This document shows, piece after piece, positions 26,571 through 35,823 of a stretch of DNA of 49,373 nt; position 1 is the stretch's first letter, and each line of letters begins with the position of its first letter. Source of the stretch: Oscillospiraceae bacterium (GTDB taxonomy: Bacteria; Bacillota; Clostridia; Oscillospirales; CAG-382); the NCBI GenBank assembly GCA_015064485.1, contig SVSD01000010.1, positions 1 to 49,373 on the forward strand. Reading direction: 5' to 3'. The notes below the pieces were generated by a model that ran no database searches, was not told the origin of the DNA, and saw only the letters and a program-made list of their open reading frames with translations. Position numbers and translations under genes: made by a program.

Positions 26571-27116
26571 TTATTTTAAAACACCGAGAATTGCTGCGGC
26601 TCTCAGTATTGCGGTTTGCGTTTTTCCGTCGGGGATCTCGCCATTGATAACCATTTTTACTGCCGTTTCAAGAGGTATTTCGCATATTTCAAGAAATTCA
26701 TCCTCGTCCGGGCAGGTTTCACCGATAGTCAGTTCCGTTGCAAGATACATATGGATTTTTTCGCTAAGAATTGCAGGCGAACCGAGATACAGGCCGAGAG
26801 ATATTATCTTTTCTGCTGTAGCTCCCGTTTCTTCTTTTAATTCACGAATTGCCGCATCAAGGGGATCTTCGTCGGCTGAGTCAAGCTTTCCGGCGGGAAT
26901 TTCAAGAAGTTCTCTTTCAACTGCATATCGGTACTGTTTAACAAGTATAACATTCCCTTCGTTTGTGACGGGGATAACACATACAGCACCAATATGCTTT
27001 ATATATTCACGAAAAGCTTCTTTTTCGTTCGGAAGCTTTATTGTGTCCTTATATACATGAAGGATTTTTCCTTCAAACATAAGGGTTGAATCTATTGTTT
27101 TTTCTATCAAGTCCAT
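26571..27116 (-). CDS. Nudix hydrolase, ADP-ribose pyrophosphatase type
   Basis: A 181-residue protein typical of the NudF/YqkG branch: an N-terminal strand domain, then the Nudix box GKLDSADEDPLDAAIRELKEETG near residues 76-98. The EX7REL and EETG parts are intact, with one extra residue between the first Gly and Glu compared with the textbook spacing. The proline and Glu pattern after the box (SPAILSEKIHMYLA) fits ADP-ribose hydrolases. It converts ADP-ribose to AMP and ribose 5-phosphate. It sits between rseP and ispG, an insertion into an otherwise classic cluster. Confidence 0.9.
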   Translation of the reverse strand: MDLIEKTIDSTLMFEGKILHVYKDTIKLPNEKEAFREYIKHIGAVCVIPVTNEGNVILVKQYRYAVERELLEIPAGKLDSADEDPLDAAIRELKEETGATAEKIISLGLYLGSPAILSEKIHMYLATELTIGETCPDEDEFLEICEIPLETAVKMVINGEIPDGKTQTAILRAAAILGVLK

Positions 27117-27128
27117 AAAATATCTCCG

Positions 27129-28181
27129 TTATCCGAATAAAGAAAATATATCTTTAAAGGTTATTAATATCATAATGGTAAATAAAACCGCAAGTCCTGT
27201 AATGTTGATATAAGTTTCCACTTTTCTGTTCATCGGTCGTCCCATAATAAGCTCTATAAGCAGGAAGAAAATTCTTCCGCCGTCAAGAGCGGGAAAGGGG
27301 AGAAGATTGAAAACACCGATGTTTATCGTTATCATCGACATCAGAAACAGTAAAGGCAAAAGGCCTATTCTTGCAGTCTCGTGTATTTCGGAAACAACTC
27401 CGACAGGACCGGATACCGCCTGAGGCGAGAAATTACCGGATATAATATCAAATACAGAATATATCACCATTTTGACAACAGAAAAGGTCTGGAACACAGT
27501 ATCGTGGAGTACGGTCAAAATGTTTTTGCTTTTTACTGCAGGTATAAAGAAAGACGGATTGCCGATTTCCATACCGTTTTGAACAGTTGTGGGAAAGGAA
27601 AAGTTTTCAATAACGGTTCTTTTTCCGTTTCTCAAAACAGTTATGGTGTTTTCGTTTCCTTTGGCACGCATTGCGGCAAAAACATAATCGTATCTCACAT
27701 TAATGTGATTGTCGTTGATCTTAATAATCGTATCGCCGATTTGAAGGCCGTTATATTCGGTTGCCTGAGTGTTATCCGGGGTTAATACAAGAAAGCTCTC
27801 GATAGTGTTTGAATATAGATTTTGGGAAAATGACACACATAAAAGCATCATAAGAAGCCCTAAAAGTATATTCATAAGAGCGCCTGATACAAGTATCAGA
27901 AATCGTTGGAATTTAGGCTTATTATTTATGGCGTTGGGGTCGTTCGAATAATCGTCTTCACCTGCAAGATTTACATATCCGCCTATAGGCAAAAGACGGA
28001 GAGAGTATACAGTACCGGATGATGCTCGTTTTGAAACAAGTTTAGGACCCATACCTATAGAAAATTCATCGACGGTTACATTAAATCGCCTTGCCATAAG
28101 AAAATGACCAAGCTCGTGGATAAAAATTATAATGCCAAACAGAATTATTGAAATCAAAACAGTAATTATCATTTTTTGCAC
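27129..28181 (-). CDS. rseP: RIP site-2 zinc metalloprotease RseP/RasP
   Basis: A 350-residue membrane protease. The catalytic HExxH is in FIHELGHFLMARR near residues 20-32, with the third ligand in LLPFPALDGGRIFF near 294-307. There is one PDZ domain in the middle (about 125-200, with LQIGDTIIKINDNH) and four membrane segments. It cleaves membrane-bound anti-sigma factors and signal-peptide remnants within the bilayer. The start at 28181 and the single PDZ match Firmicutes RasP. It lies between dxr and the Nudix gene, the standard position next to dxr. Confidence 0.96.
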   Translation of the reverse strand: MQKMIITVLISIILFGIIIFIHELGHFLMARRFNVTVDEFSIGMGPKLVSKRASSGTVYSLRLLPIGGYVNLAGEDDYSNDPNAINNKPKFQRFLILVSGALMNILLGLLMMLLCVSFSQNLYSNTIESFLVLTPDNTQATEYNGLQIGDTIIKINDNHINVRYDYVFAAMRAKGNENTITVLRNGKRTVIENFSFPTTVQNGMEIGNPSFFIPAVKSKNILTVLHDTVFQTFSVVKMVIYSVFDIISGNFSPQAVSGPVGVVSEIHETARIGLLPLLFLMSMITINIGVFNLLPFPALDGGRIFFLLIELIMGRPMNRKVETYINITGLAVLFTIMILITFKDIFSLFG

Positions 28182-28214
28182 CTTCCACGGTTAAAAAGTT
28201 TTAATATATTTTGA

Positions 28215-29366
28215 TTATTTTCCTGCTTTTGTATACACATATTCGCGGGCTGCAGCGTCAGCTTCTAGAATATCGGTAAGGGTGGGACAAGCTTTTGGTT
28301 TCAGATCGTCAAGCGCATACGAGATAAGCTCATAAATCTCACCGAATTTGATTTTTTTGTTTAGGAAAAGGTCAACACAAGCCTCATTTGCGGAATTGAA
28401 GATGCAAGGAGAAGTTCCGCCGAGCTTAACAGAACGCTTCGCAAGGCTGATACCGGGGAAAACCTCGTGATCCACATTGTAAAACGACAATGAAGCAATT
28501 TTTGCGAAGTCAAGCTCGGGAGTAAGTCCTCCTTTTTTCGCAGTACCTGTCAATGCATACTGGATACAAAGCCTCATATCGGGAACAGCAAGCTGAGCCA
28601 TTACAGAGTTATCGTTATACTGTACCATCGAATGAATTACACTTTCGCGGTGAACAACAATATCGATTTTATCAACAGGCATATCAAAAAGCCACATGGC
28701 TTCAATAAGTTCAAGACCTTTATTTACAAGCGATGCGCTGTCGATTGTGATTTTTTGACCCATACTCCAGTTGGGATGTTTAAGCGCCGCTTCGGGGGAC
28801 GCGTTTTTTACAAATTCTTTATCCTTACCGAAAAAAGGACCGCCCGAGGCTGTAAGTATAAGCTTTGAAATTTCAGAATGATCGTTTTTGCCGATACACT
28901 GATGTATCGCACAATGCTCGCTGTCAACAGGGAGAAGACGGATTCCGTTTCGGTTTACTTCCTCCATAACGATACTTCCGGCTGCAACAAGAGTTTCTTT
29001 GTTTGCGATGGCAAGATTCTTTTTTTCTTTGATCGCTGCGATTGTAGGGGTAAGACCCGCAAAACCGATAATCGAATTAAGCACGGTATCAGCGCAGGAT
29101 AAAGTTACAACTTCGGACGAAGCGTCTTTACCCGATATAATGCGGCAATCTGTATCAGCAACTAAAACTTTAAGTTCTTTTGCTGCATCTTCGTTAGTTA
29201 CAGCGCAAAGCTTTGGTGAGTATTTACGGATCTGTTTTTCAAGAAGCTTTGTGTTTGAGTGTGCGCACAAAGCATCTACTTCTATGTCAAGATGACTTGC
29301 AACTTCAAGTGCCTGAGTGCCGATAGAGCCGGTTGAACCGAGTATACACAGTTTTTTTGTATCCAT
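28215..29366 (-). CDS. dxr: 1-deoxy-D-xylulose 5-phosphate reductoisomerase
   Basis: A 383-residue protein with the NADPH-binding LGSTGSIGTQALEVA at residues 9-23 and IANKETLVAAG near 119-129. The metal and substrate motifs are VDSEHCAIHQC near 147-157, TASGGPF near 173-179, and SASLVNKGLELIEAMWLF near 210-227. It converts DXP to MEP, the first committed step of the MEP pathway. Its length is normal, and it lies between cdsA and rseP. Confidence 0.97.
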   Translation of the reverse strand: MDTKKLCILGSTGSIGTQALEVASHLDIEVDALCAHSNTKLLEKQIRKYSPKLCAVTNEDAAKELKVLVADTDCRIISGKDASSEVVTLSCADTVLNSIIGFAGLTPTIAAIKEKKNLAIANKETLVAAGSIVMEEVNRNGIRLLPVDSEHCAIHQCIGKNDHSEISKLILTASGGPFFGKDKEFVKNASPEAALKHPNWSMGQKITIDSASLVNKGLELIEAMWLFDMPVDKIDIVVHRESVIHSMVQYNDNSVMAQLAVPDMRLCIQYALTGTAKKGGLTPELDFAKIASLSFYNVDHEVFPGISLAKRSVKLGGTSPCIFNSANEACVDLFLNKKIKFGEIYELISYALDDLKPKACPTLTDILEADAAAREYVYTKAGK

Positions 29367-29434
29367 TGTCTTCCTCCGTAGAATTTTGCTTTATAGTGTT
29401 TGAGAGAAATCCGCAGATTTCTCTCAAGTGTTTT

Positions 29435-30262
29435 TTATTTGAAAATATTTATAAACTGCGGGTTGCCTGTAAGAATAAAAACGAAAGGCGCAACCGCAAG
29501 GATGCTGTCAAATCTGTCAAGTATACCGCCGTGTCCTGGAAAAATATTACCGTAATCCTTGACTCCGAAATCTCTTTTTATCGCTGATGCTGCAAGGTCA
29601 CCGAACTGAGAAATTACAGAAATAAACGCGCCAATTATTGCAATTGTTACATAGTGAGGCTGTACATTTTCGAGTTTTGAAACGAGCATTGCGTATATAA
29701 CGAAAGCAAGGGTACAGAATATAATTCCGCTTATTGCCCCCTCGATCGTCTTTTTCGGGCTTACTTTTGGACACAGTTTGTGTTTGCCGAAAAGACAACC
29801 ACCGAAATAAGCAAATGTATCCGTAACACAAGCTCCGATAAAGATAAAGAGATAAATATATTGACCGAATTCAGCATTTCTCAAAAGAACAATACAGGTA
29901 ATTGAGGTTGTGATGTACAAAGCCGACATAAACACAAGCGCAATATCTTTTGTCTTGATCTTGTCAGTAAGAAATACATGGACATAAAGCAGATAAAACA
30001 GAAATATTATCGTAATTGCAAATAGAATTCCGTACGAATTTGCAAATCTTGTGTTTGCAATCAACGGACCTGAAAGTGCATAAATAAGCGCAGGTACAGA
30101 TAATACATAGTGTTTGATTTGTCCTGTACACGAAAGCATTTCATATACTGCCATAACCGACATAACAGATGCTACGATCGGGAAAATTATAGTATGTGAA
30201 AAGACAAGTACGGGAACAAAAACAGCAAGCAATATGATAGCAGTAATTATGCGTTGCTTCAT
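29435..30262 (-). CDS. cdsA: Phosphatidate cytidylyltransferase (CdsA)
   Basis: A 275-residue protein with seven to eight membrane segments and the C-terminal CDP-alcohol signature SAIKRDFGVKDYGNIFPGHGG...LDRFDS near residues 226-255. It makes CDP-diacylglycerol from phosphatidate and CTP, the branch point of phospholipid synthesis. It follows uppS with an 18-base gap and precedes dxr. Confidence 0.95.
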   Translation of the reverse strand: MKQRIITAIILLAVFVPVLVFSHTIIFPIVASVMSVMAVYEMLSCTGQIKHYVLSVPALIYALSGPLIANTRFANSYGILFAITIIFLFYLLYVHVFLTDKIKTKDIALVFMSALYITTSITCIVLLRNAEFGQYIYLFIFIGACVTDTFAYFGGCLFGKHKLCPKVSPKKTIEGAISGIIFCTLAFVIYAMLVSKLENVQPHYVTIAIIGAFISVISQFGDLAASAIKRDFGVKDYGNIFPGHGGILDRFDSILAVAPFVFILTGNPQFINIFK

Positions 30263-30279
30263 ATCGAAATCCTTTCGTA

Positions 30280-30999
30280 TTAAAGACCGCCGAACCGTCT
30301 GTGGGTGGAAGCGTATTTTTCAAAGGCTTTATAAAGATCCTTTTTGCCGAAATCAGGCCAGAAAGTTTCTGTAAAATAAAACTCACTGTACGCTGCCTGC
30401 CACATAAGAAAGTTTGACAACCGTAATTCGCCGCCTGTTCTTACAATAAGGTCGGGATCTCCGACTTCGGCGGTATAGAGATGAGCGGAAATATCTTCTT
30501 CGGTAACCTGTGTTTTTCCTTCAGCAATCAATTTGTTTACGGCTGTGCATATTTCAGCTCTTGAACCGTAATTTACTGCAACATTAAGATTGTATCTCAA
30601 ATGTGCGGTTCTTTGCTCCGAATCATTCATTTTTTCAATCATTTTTTCGGGAAAAATGGATCTGTCGCCGATAATTCGCATACGAATGCCTTTTTTCAAG
30701 CATTTTTCTGTCGATATTGTAAGATATTCATCAAGAAGTTTTAATATGAAATCAACTTCTGTTTTCGGGCGTTTCCAGTTTTCGGTCGAAAACGCGTACA
30801 CAGTAACGGTATCGACACCTGTATTAAAGCATAATTCAATAACTTCTTCAAAAGTTTTTACACCTTTGCTGTGTCCTGCTGTACGGGGAAGCCCTCTTTT
30901 TTTTGCCCAGCGGCCGTTGCCATCCATAATAAATGCCACATGGCCCGGAACGACATCGGGAACGCTGTGTGAAAGCTTATGCTTTTTAAAAAATCCCAT
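30280..30999 (-). CDS. uppS: Undecaprenyl diphosphate synthase
   Basis: A 239-residue cis-prenyltransferase. The catalytic Asp is in AFIMDGNGRWAKKRG near residues 22-36, FSTENWKRP near 70-78, and the C-terminal DLIVRTGGELRLSNFL near 188-203 with the SEFYFT motif near 213. It extends farnesyl diphosphate with isopentenyl units to the C55 lipid carrier for cell-wall synthesis, using isoprenoids from the MEP enzymes in the same operon. Its stop is followed by cdsA, and its start lies just after frr. Confidence 0.96.
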   Translation of the reverse strand: MGFFKKHKLSHSVPDVVPGHVAFIMDGNGRWAKKRGLPRTAGHSKGVKTFEEVIELCFNTGVDTVTVYAFSTENWKRPKTEVDFILKLLDEYLTISTEKCLKKGIRMRIIGDRSIFPEKMIEKMNDSEQRTAHLRYNLNVAVNYGSRAEICTAVNKLIAEGKTQVTEEDISAHLYTAEVGDPDLIVRTGGELRLSNFLMWQAAYSEFYFTETFWPDFGKKDLYKAFEKYASTHRRFGGL

Positions 31000-31001
31000 A
31001 A

Positions 31002-31556
31002 TTATATAGCCATAACTTCCTTGTTTTTCTTATCGGTTATTGAATCAATTTCTTTTGTATACTTTTCTGTAAGCTCCTGAACATTCTTTTCGGAAATCTT
31101 CTGTTCGTCTTCTGTCATTTCCTTTTTCTTTGTCATATCCTTGGCTTTATCGTTTGCATCTCTGCGGATGTTGCGAAGAGCAACTTTTGCGTTTTCAGCC
31201 ATTTTGGAGATCTGCTTTGTGAGTTCGCGTCTGCGTTCTTCTGTAGGCTGGGGGAATGTTATGCGGATAACCTTACCGTCGTTCTGGGGAACAAGACCGA
31301 GGTCTGCAACAAGAATTGCCTTTTCGATACCCTTCAAAAGGGAAGCGTCGTAGGGCTGGATGACTATAGTTCTTGCATCGGTAACCTTTACCATAGCAAC
31401 CTGGTTTATGGGAGTTTCCGCACCGTAACATTCAACAGTTACCTTGTCGAGAACCTGAGGGTTTGCTCTGCCTGCACTGATTGTAGCAAGTTCGGATTCG
31501 TAAGCGGAAATGCTTTTTTTCATTTTTTCTTCGAAATCTTTAGTGTTGAGTACCAT
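31002..31556 (-). CDS. frr: Ribosome recycling factor
   Basis: A 184-residue protein of exact family length. It has the helical bundle segments SAGRANPQVLDKVTVECYG near residues 27-45 and IRITFPQPTEERRRELTKQ near 97-115, and the basic NIRRDANDKAKDM near 133-145. With EF-G it splits the post-termination ribosome. A good ribosome site (CAAGGAGAAAC) precedes the ATG. It lies directly after pyrH, the near-universal order in bacteria. Confidence 0.97.
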   Translation of the reverse strand: MVLNTKDFEEKMKKSISAYESELATISAGRANPQVLDKVTVECYGAETPINQVAMVKVTDARTIVIQPYDASLLKGIEKAILVADLGLVPQNDGKVIRITFPQPTEERRRELTKQISKMAENAKVALRNIRRDANDKAKDMTKKKEMTEDEQKISEKNVQELTEKYTKEIDSITDKKNKEVMAI

Positions 31557-31594
31557 AATGTTTCTCCTTGTTATTTATGATTTATATATATTTT

Positions 31595-32299
31595 TTATGC
31601 ATTAACAATAGTACCGAGCTTTTCGCCGTTTATTGCTTTTATAATGTTTTCGGGCTTATCAAGACCGAAGAGCAAAACGGGGAGTTTGTTTTCTCTGCCC
31701 ATAGCGGCGGCTGTGCTGTCAACGACTGCAAGGTCATTCTTGAGAATATCGTCGTAGCTTATGCTGTCAAGCTTTTTGGCATTGGGATCTTTTTTGGGAT
31801 CCGCTGTATATACGCCATCGATATTCTTTGCAAAAAGTGCCGCATCACAATCAAGTTCAACCGCTCTTAAAACTGCTGCAGTATCTGTAGAGAAGAAGGG
31901 GCTGCCTGTGCCGCAGGCAACAATTACGATCTTGCCGTTTTCAAGATGTTCAACAGCTTTGTCACGAACATAAGGTTCGGCGATCTGCTGCATGGGAATG
32001 GCAGTCATTGTAACTGTTTTAAGACCTGCATTTTCAAGCCCGGTTGCCATCGCAAGGGAGTTAATAACTGTTGCAAGCATACCTATATGATCGGAACGGG
32101 ATCTTGATATCTGAGTACCGGTTTTTCCTCTCCATATATTTCCTCCGCCGATAACGATTGCTATCTGAGCACCGTCATCTGCGCAAACCTTGATTTTTTC
32201 AGCAACTTCCGCAATGAAGTCAAAATTCAGAATTCCGTCAGCACCTTTTGAAAGCGCTTCTCCCGAAAGTTTTAATAAAATTCTTTTGTACTTTGGCAT
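31595..32299 (-). CDS. pyrH: UMP kinase
   Basis: A 234-residue amino-acid-kinase-fold protein with KRILLKLSGEAL at residues 4-15, VIGGGNIWRG near 49-58, the UMP site SRSDHIGMLATVINSLA near 67-83, and GTGSPFFSTDTAAVLRA near 130-146. It phosphorylates UMP to UDP, is hexameric, and is usually activated by GTP and inhibited by UTP. It is at the head of the pyrH-frr block, 35 bases after the ribokinase gene. Confidence 0.97.
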   Translation of the reverse strand: MPKYKRILLKLSGEALSKGADGILNFDFIAEVAEKIKVCADDGAQIAIVIGGGNIWRGKTGTQISRSRSDHIGMLATVINSLAMATGLENAGLKTVTMTAIPMQQIAEPYVRDKAVEHLENGKIVIVACGTGSPFFSTDTAAVLRAVELDCDAALFAKNIDGVYTADPKKDPNAKKLDSISYDDILKNDLAVVDSTAAAMGRENKLPVLLFGLDKPENIIKAINGEKLGTIVNA

Positions 32300-32334
32300 A
32301 ATTTTTTTCCTTTCTGTCGCCGGAAGGCGGAAAA

Positions 32335-33264
32335 TCAGTTGTTTTTTATAAATTCTATAACTTCTTTTTCTTTTGGCAAAGAGGGGATAGCACCGTTTTT
32401 TGTAACTGTAAGCGCGCCTACGGCGTTTGCATACATACAGGCACTTCGTATATTTCCCGAACGCAGATACTCGTAAGTAAGAGCAGCTGTAAAAGAATCG
32501 CCTGCGGCAGTCGTATCAACTGCGTTTACATGATAAGACGGAAAAGCCTCTCCGAGATGGCCGTCGTAAAGATAACATCCCTTTTCTCCAAGCTTCAAAA
32601 CGATATATTTCACATCAAGTCTTGAATAAAGGTCAAGACATATTCTTATATAGTTTTCAGCATTGGTAGGGGAAATACCCGTATATTCAAAAGCTTCTTT
32701 TTCATTCGGAGAGAATATCTCAAGTTTACCCAATGTGTTTATGTTTATTTCTTGATTTGCAGGACCCGCATCAACAAATACCGGAACATCAGAAGCGTTT
32801 GCAAGCTTTATTGCGGCATCTACCGCTTCATACGGCGCTTCGAACTGTAAAAGCAGGGCATCGGGATATGTTGTAAAAGCCTCTTCTACATCGTCGGAGG
32901 AGAGGTTTTTGTTTGCTCCCGGAAAAACCGTTATACGATTATTGCCGTTTCTTTCAACTATTATTGAAGAAAGCCCCGTATTTGCCTGTTTATCATGTAT
33001 AACGAAGCGAGTGTCTATTCCTTCGTCGGAATAAAGCTTTTTGAGTGATTTTCCGTAAGTGTCAGAACCTGTTCTTGTGCAAAGGATAACATCTGCACCG
33101 AGCCTTGCGGCTGCGACTGCGCTGTTTGCTCCTTTTCCACCCGGAACAAAGCCGTATGAACCTTCCGAGATTATTGTTTCGCCGCATGCGGGGATTCTTT
33201 CTACCATTGTAACAAAATCAATATTTGTACTTCCGACAACAAGAATTCGAGGTTTGGGCGGCAT
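32335..33264 (-). CDS. rbsK: Ribokinase-type PfkB sugar kinase
   Basis: A 309-residue protein. I choose the ATG at 33264 with AAAGGAG upstream, because the longer frame to 33387 would cover the promoter at 33316-33344. It has LVVGSTNIDFV near the start, GGKGANSAVAAARLGADV near 42-59, and the catalytic/anion-hole DTTAAGDSFTAALTYEYL near 248-265. The DTTAAGD variant has Ala where the consensus has Gly. It phosphorylates ribose, or another pentose or nucleoside, at O5. No transporter or regulator of ribose is nearby, so the substrate is uncertain. Confidence 0.85.
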   Translation of the reverse strand: MPPKPRILVVGSTNIDFVTMVERIPACGETIISEGSYGFVPGGKGANSAVAAARLGADVILCTRTGSDTYGKSLKKLYSDEGIDTRFVIHDKQANTGLSSIIVERNGNNRITVFPGANKNLSSDDVEEAFTTYPDALLLQFEAPYEAVDAAIKLANASDVPVFVDAGPANQEININTLGKLEIFSPNEKEAFEYTGISPTNAENYIRICLDLYSRLDVKYIVLKLGEKGCYLYDGHLGEAFPSYHVNAVDTTAAGDSFTAALTYEYLRSGNIRSACMYANAVGALTVTKNGAIPSLPKEKEVIEFIKNN

Positions 33265-33315
33265 AAACTTGCTCCTTTCAACGACGATATTACACATCAA
33301 TATCCAATTATATAC

Positions 33316-33344
33316 ATTATATACGAAAACATCCGATATGTCAA
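33316..33344 (-). promoter_or_regulatory. Sigma-A-type promoter of the ribokinase-pyrH operon
   Basis: On the minus strand TTGACA, exactly 17 bases, TATAAT: a full consensus match to both boxes. The transcript would start near 33309, about 45 bases before the ribokinase ATG. It may drive the whole operon down to polC, since I see no strong terminator between the genes. Confidence 0.85.
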
Positions 33345-33374
33345 ACGGATTTATGATTTTTTCTGCATTTTTTT

Positions 33375-33417
33375 GAAAAAACAACAAATATCGGCTTTAC
33401 ATTGCAGTAAAGCCGAT
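33375..33417 (-). terminator. Rho-independent terminator of the two-component operon
   Basis: ATCGGCTTTAC (33390-33400) pairs with GTAAAGCCGAT (33407-33417) over 11 bp with a 6-base loop. On the minus strand it is followed by ATTTGTTGTTTTTTC. It directly follows the histidine kinase stop. Confidence 0.85.
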
Positions 33418-33422
33418 AGGAG

Positions 33423-35015
33423 TTATTTGATTATATCCGATACAGGCATCTCAAACCAGAATGTACTGCCCTTTGACGGATGGGTTGATACACCGTATTT
33501 TGCGTTGTGAAGCTCAAGTATCGACTTGACGATAGAAAGGCCTATTCCGCTTCCGACATCGGTGCGCTTGTGTTTTTTGTCGATTTTATAATATCTGTCC
33601 CAAATATTCGGAAGCTTGTCTTTCGGGATTCCTTCGCCGTGGTCTATAACTTCGATTCTGACATTATTTCCAATCAATTTCTGTTTAATGTTTATTTCTT
33701 TGTTTTCGTTTGAATAGTTTACGGCATTAGATAAAAAGTTATATATTACCTGGCTTATCTTGGTTTCGTCAGCATTTACGAAAACACTTGCATCGTGTTC
33801 GAAATTGAAAGTAAAACCGTCTTTTTCTGTCAGTTTTTTCATTCTTTCGATAATAAGCTGTGTAGCGGTTGTAATATTAAATTCCGAAAGCTGAAGCTCG
33901 GTTGTTCCCGACTGGAGTTTTGAAAGATCAAGCATATCGTTTACAAGGGTTGTGAGTCTTTGTGCTTCATCGATGATTACCTGAACATTTTCGGGTGTGT
34001 TTTCTCCCGGCAGATCTCTCATAACCTCGGCATATCCTATTATCATAGTAAGAGGAGTTCTGAGATCGTGGGAAGTATTTGAAATCAATTCTCTTTTTAA
34101 AGAATCGGATTCTTTGAGTTCTTTTGCTGTGTAATTTAAGGTTTGTGCAAGCTGGGATACTTCAAGATACCCGTCGCCTTCAAACTCGACATCATAATTT
34201 CCCGCTGCAAGTTTTTTTGCCGAGGTGTTTATCTGTGTTATCGGGTCAGCGATCTTTTTTGCAAGTATCTTTGCAGAGCATGCGGCGATTATCAATATAA
34301 TAACAGACTGGAAGATAAGCTGTATATTGAGGGTTTTTACGGTTGAACCCATAGGAGTGATAACGCTGTCAAAAAGCAAAAGGAATTCTTTTCCGTCGCT
34401 TCTTTTAACGATTTTTGCAAGAAGCATCTCTTGGGTAATTCCAAGCTTGAGAAAATGAGGGGAACCGTGTTTAAAGCCTCTTTTCGGAACGAATTCGGGA
34501 ACGATATTATGATCCCACTGTGAAAAAGAGTCCTCTCCATCGGGTTTTTCTTGCTCGGAAGGTCTTGTAAACATTGTATACGCCCCTCTTTGATAGGGCT
34601 GTAAGAATTCTCCGTTGTTTTCGGCGGTTACCTCGTATATTCTGTACAGCTCGAAACCGCTTAAAATATCAAGTATATTATCCTGATCCGCAATTACCGA
34701 GAAAACAGGTTCAAACGAGCCTGTGGCAGTAGTACAGTCAAGGACTTTTAAAGATATTTCGTTTTTAATCGCCGCTTCGTTTACAATATTCTGAATACTT
34801 TCCATATCCACAAGATCAAGCTCTGCTATTGATTTAGTCATAAGATTTGCGGCATCTTTCAACGATTGTGTTTTTATCTGTTTGTAAAAGGTTTCGAGAA
34901 GAACTGTCTGAAAAACCCAAAGGGAAGCTATAAGCATAAGGGCAAACACCATAAAAATACAAAAAATATGTGAATGCAGCTTTTGTGTTCCTTTTTTATT
35001 TTTGTTGCGCTTCAA
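33423..35015 (-). CDS. Two-component sensor histidine kinase
   Basis: A 530-residue protein. It appears to start at a TTG (35015) with AGGA eight bases upstream and overlaps the response-regulator gene by 20 bases. It has one membrane segment at about 18-42, an extracytoplasmic domain of about 190 residues, a second segment (about 228-250), HAMP, then HisKA with the phosphorylated histidine in SNTSHDLRTPLTMIIGYAE (His near 318). The HATPase domain has YNFLSNAVNYSNEN, DHGEGIPKDKLPNIWDRYY and GSGIGLSIVKSIL. The sensed signal is unknown. It should phosphorylate the OmpR-type regulator encoded just before it. Confidence 0.95.
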   Translation of the reverse strand: MKRNKNKKGTQKLHSHIFCIFMVFALMLIASLWVFQTVLLETFYKQIKTQSLKDAANLMTKSIAELDLVDMESIQNIVNEAAIKNEISLKVLDCTTATGSFEPVFSVIADQDNILDILSGFELYRIYEVTAENNGEFLQPYQRGAYTMFTRPSEQEKPDGEDSFSQWDHNIVPEFVPKRGFKHGSPHFLKLGITQEMLLAKIVKRSDGKEFLLLFDSVITPMGSTVKTLNIQLIFQSVIILIIAACSAKILAKKIADPITQINTSAKKLAAGNYDVEFEGDGYLEVSQLAQTLNYTAKELKESDSLKRELISNTSHDLRTPLTMIIGYAEVMRDLPGENTPENVQVIIDEAQRLTTLVNDMLDLSKLQSGTTELQLSEFNITTATQLIIERMKKLTEKDGFTFNFEHDASVFVNADETKISQVIYNFLSNAVNYSNENKEINIKQKLIGNNVRIEVIDHGEGIPKDKLPNIWDRYYKIDKKHKRTDVGSGIGLSIVKSILELHNAKYGVSTHPSKGSTFWFEMPVSDIIK

Positions 35016-35667
35016 AACGGTATCCTACTCCTCTCAGAGTTACAATATATGAACTGTATCGTCCTAAATTTTTACGCAAAAGCTTTATGTGGGTATCAAG
35101 AGTTCTGTCGTCTCCGAAAAAGTCATATCCCCACACATTGCTTATCAGTTTTTCTCTTGTAAGAGCAATGCCTCTGTTTTTTACGAGATAGAAAAGAAGG
35201 TCGTATTCTTTTGGTGTCATATCGATGTTTTTCCCATCTATTGTAACCATTCTCGCTGTAAAATCAATTCGCAGAGATTCAATCTGAACATAATCACTTT
35301 CGCTTTTTGAGGCTCTTTTGATGATAGCAGCGACGCGGAGCATCAGTTCTTTCGGCGAGAAGGGCTTTACAACATAATCGTCAACACCTACTTCAAAACC
35401 GTGAATTTTGTCGTATTCTTCGCCTCTTGCTGAGAGCATTATTACAGGAGTGTTGCAGGATTTTCTGATTTCTTTGCATACCGAAAAACCGTCAAGATCG
35501 GGCATCATAATATCAAGAATTATAATATCGAATTGCTTTTCTCTGCAAATACTTACAGCTTCAAGACCGCCGGATGCTTCCGAAACTTCATGCCCTTCAA
35601 AAACTGCATATTTTTTTATTATTTCCCTGATATTGGCTTCATCATCTACGATAAGTATGTGGCTCAA
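34996..35667 (-). CDS. OmpR/PhoB-type response regulator
   Basis: A 223-residue protein. The receiver domain has acidic DDE at residues 7-9, the phosphoacceptor in IIILDIMMPDLDGF (Asp52), the conserved Thr/Ser position in VIMLSARGEEYDK and Lys in YVVKPFSPKEL. The C-terminal winged helix has MTPKEYDLLFYLVKNRGIALTRE and DDRTLDTHIKLLRKNLG. It is first in the operon with the kinase. A pair of 8-base direct repeats 11 bases apart lies upstream at 35705-35723, overlapping the likely -35 region, as expected for autoregulation by this class. Confidence 0.96.
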   Translation of the reverse strand: MSHILIVDDEANIREIIKKYAVFEGHEVSEASGGLEAVSICREKQFDIIILDIMMPDLDGFSVCKEIRKSCNTPVIMLSARGEEYDKIHGFEVGVDDYVVKPFSPKELMLRVAAIIKRASKSESDYVQIESLRIDFTARMVTIDGKNIDMTPKEYDLLFYLVKNRGIALTREKLISNVWGYDFFGDDRTLDTHIKLLRKNLGRYSSYIVTLRGVGYRFEAQQK

Positions 35668-35704
35668 AATATCACCTCCGGATATATCAATTTTATAATG
35701 CTAA

Positions 35705-35723
35705 TGTGAAATTACTGTGAAAT
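35705..35723 (-). promoter_or_regulatory. Direct-repeat operator candidate for the response regulator
   Basis: TGTGAAAT occurs perfectly twice, at 35705-35712 and 35716-35723, with an 11-base period, which is one helical turn and the spacing at which OmpR-type dimers bind. On the minus strand a TATAAA-like -10 lies near 35693-35698, so the distal repeat falls on the -35 position, which otherwise matches consensus poorly. This suggests activation by the bound regulator of its own operon. Confidence 0.55.
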
Positions 35724-35823
35724 ACAAATGAAAGATAGACAAAAAATTAATTTTTGACAAAAACCCTTTATTTTTTCAAATTTTATGTTATAATTATATA
35801 GTTAAAAACAGAAAAATGCAAGG

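Noticed and set aside
32335-33387. A longer ribokinase starting at 33387
   Set aside because: The extra 41 codons would contain the consensus promoter TTGACA-N17-TATAAT and have no ribosome site; the ATG at 33264 has AAAGGAG.
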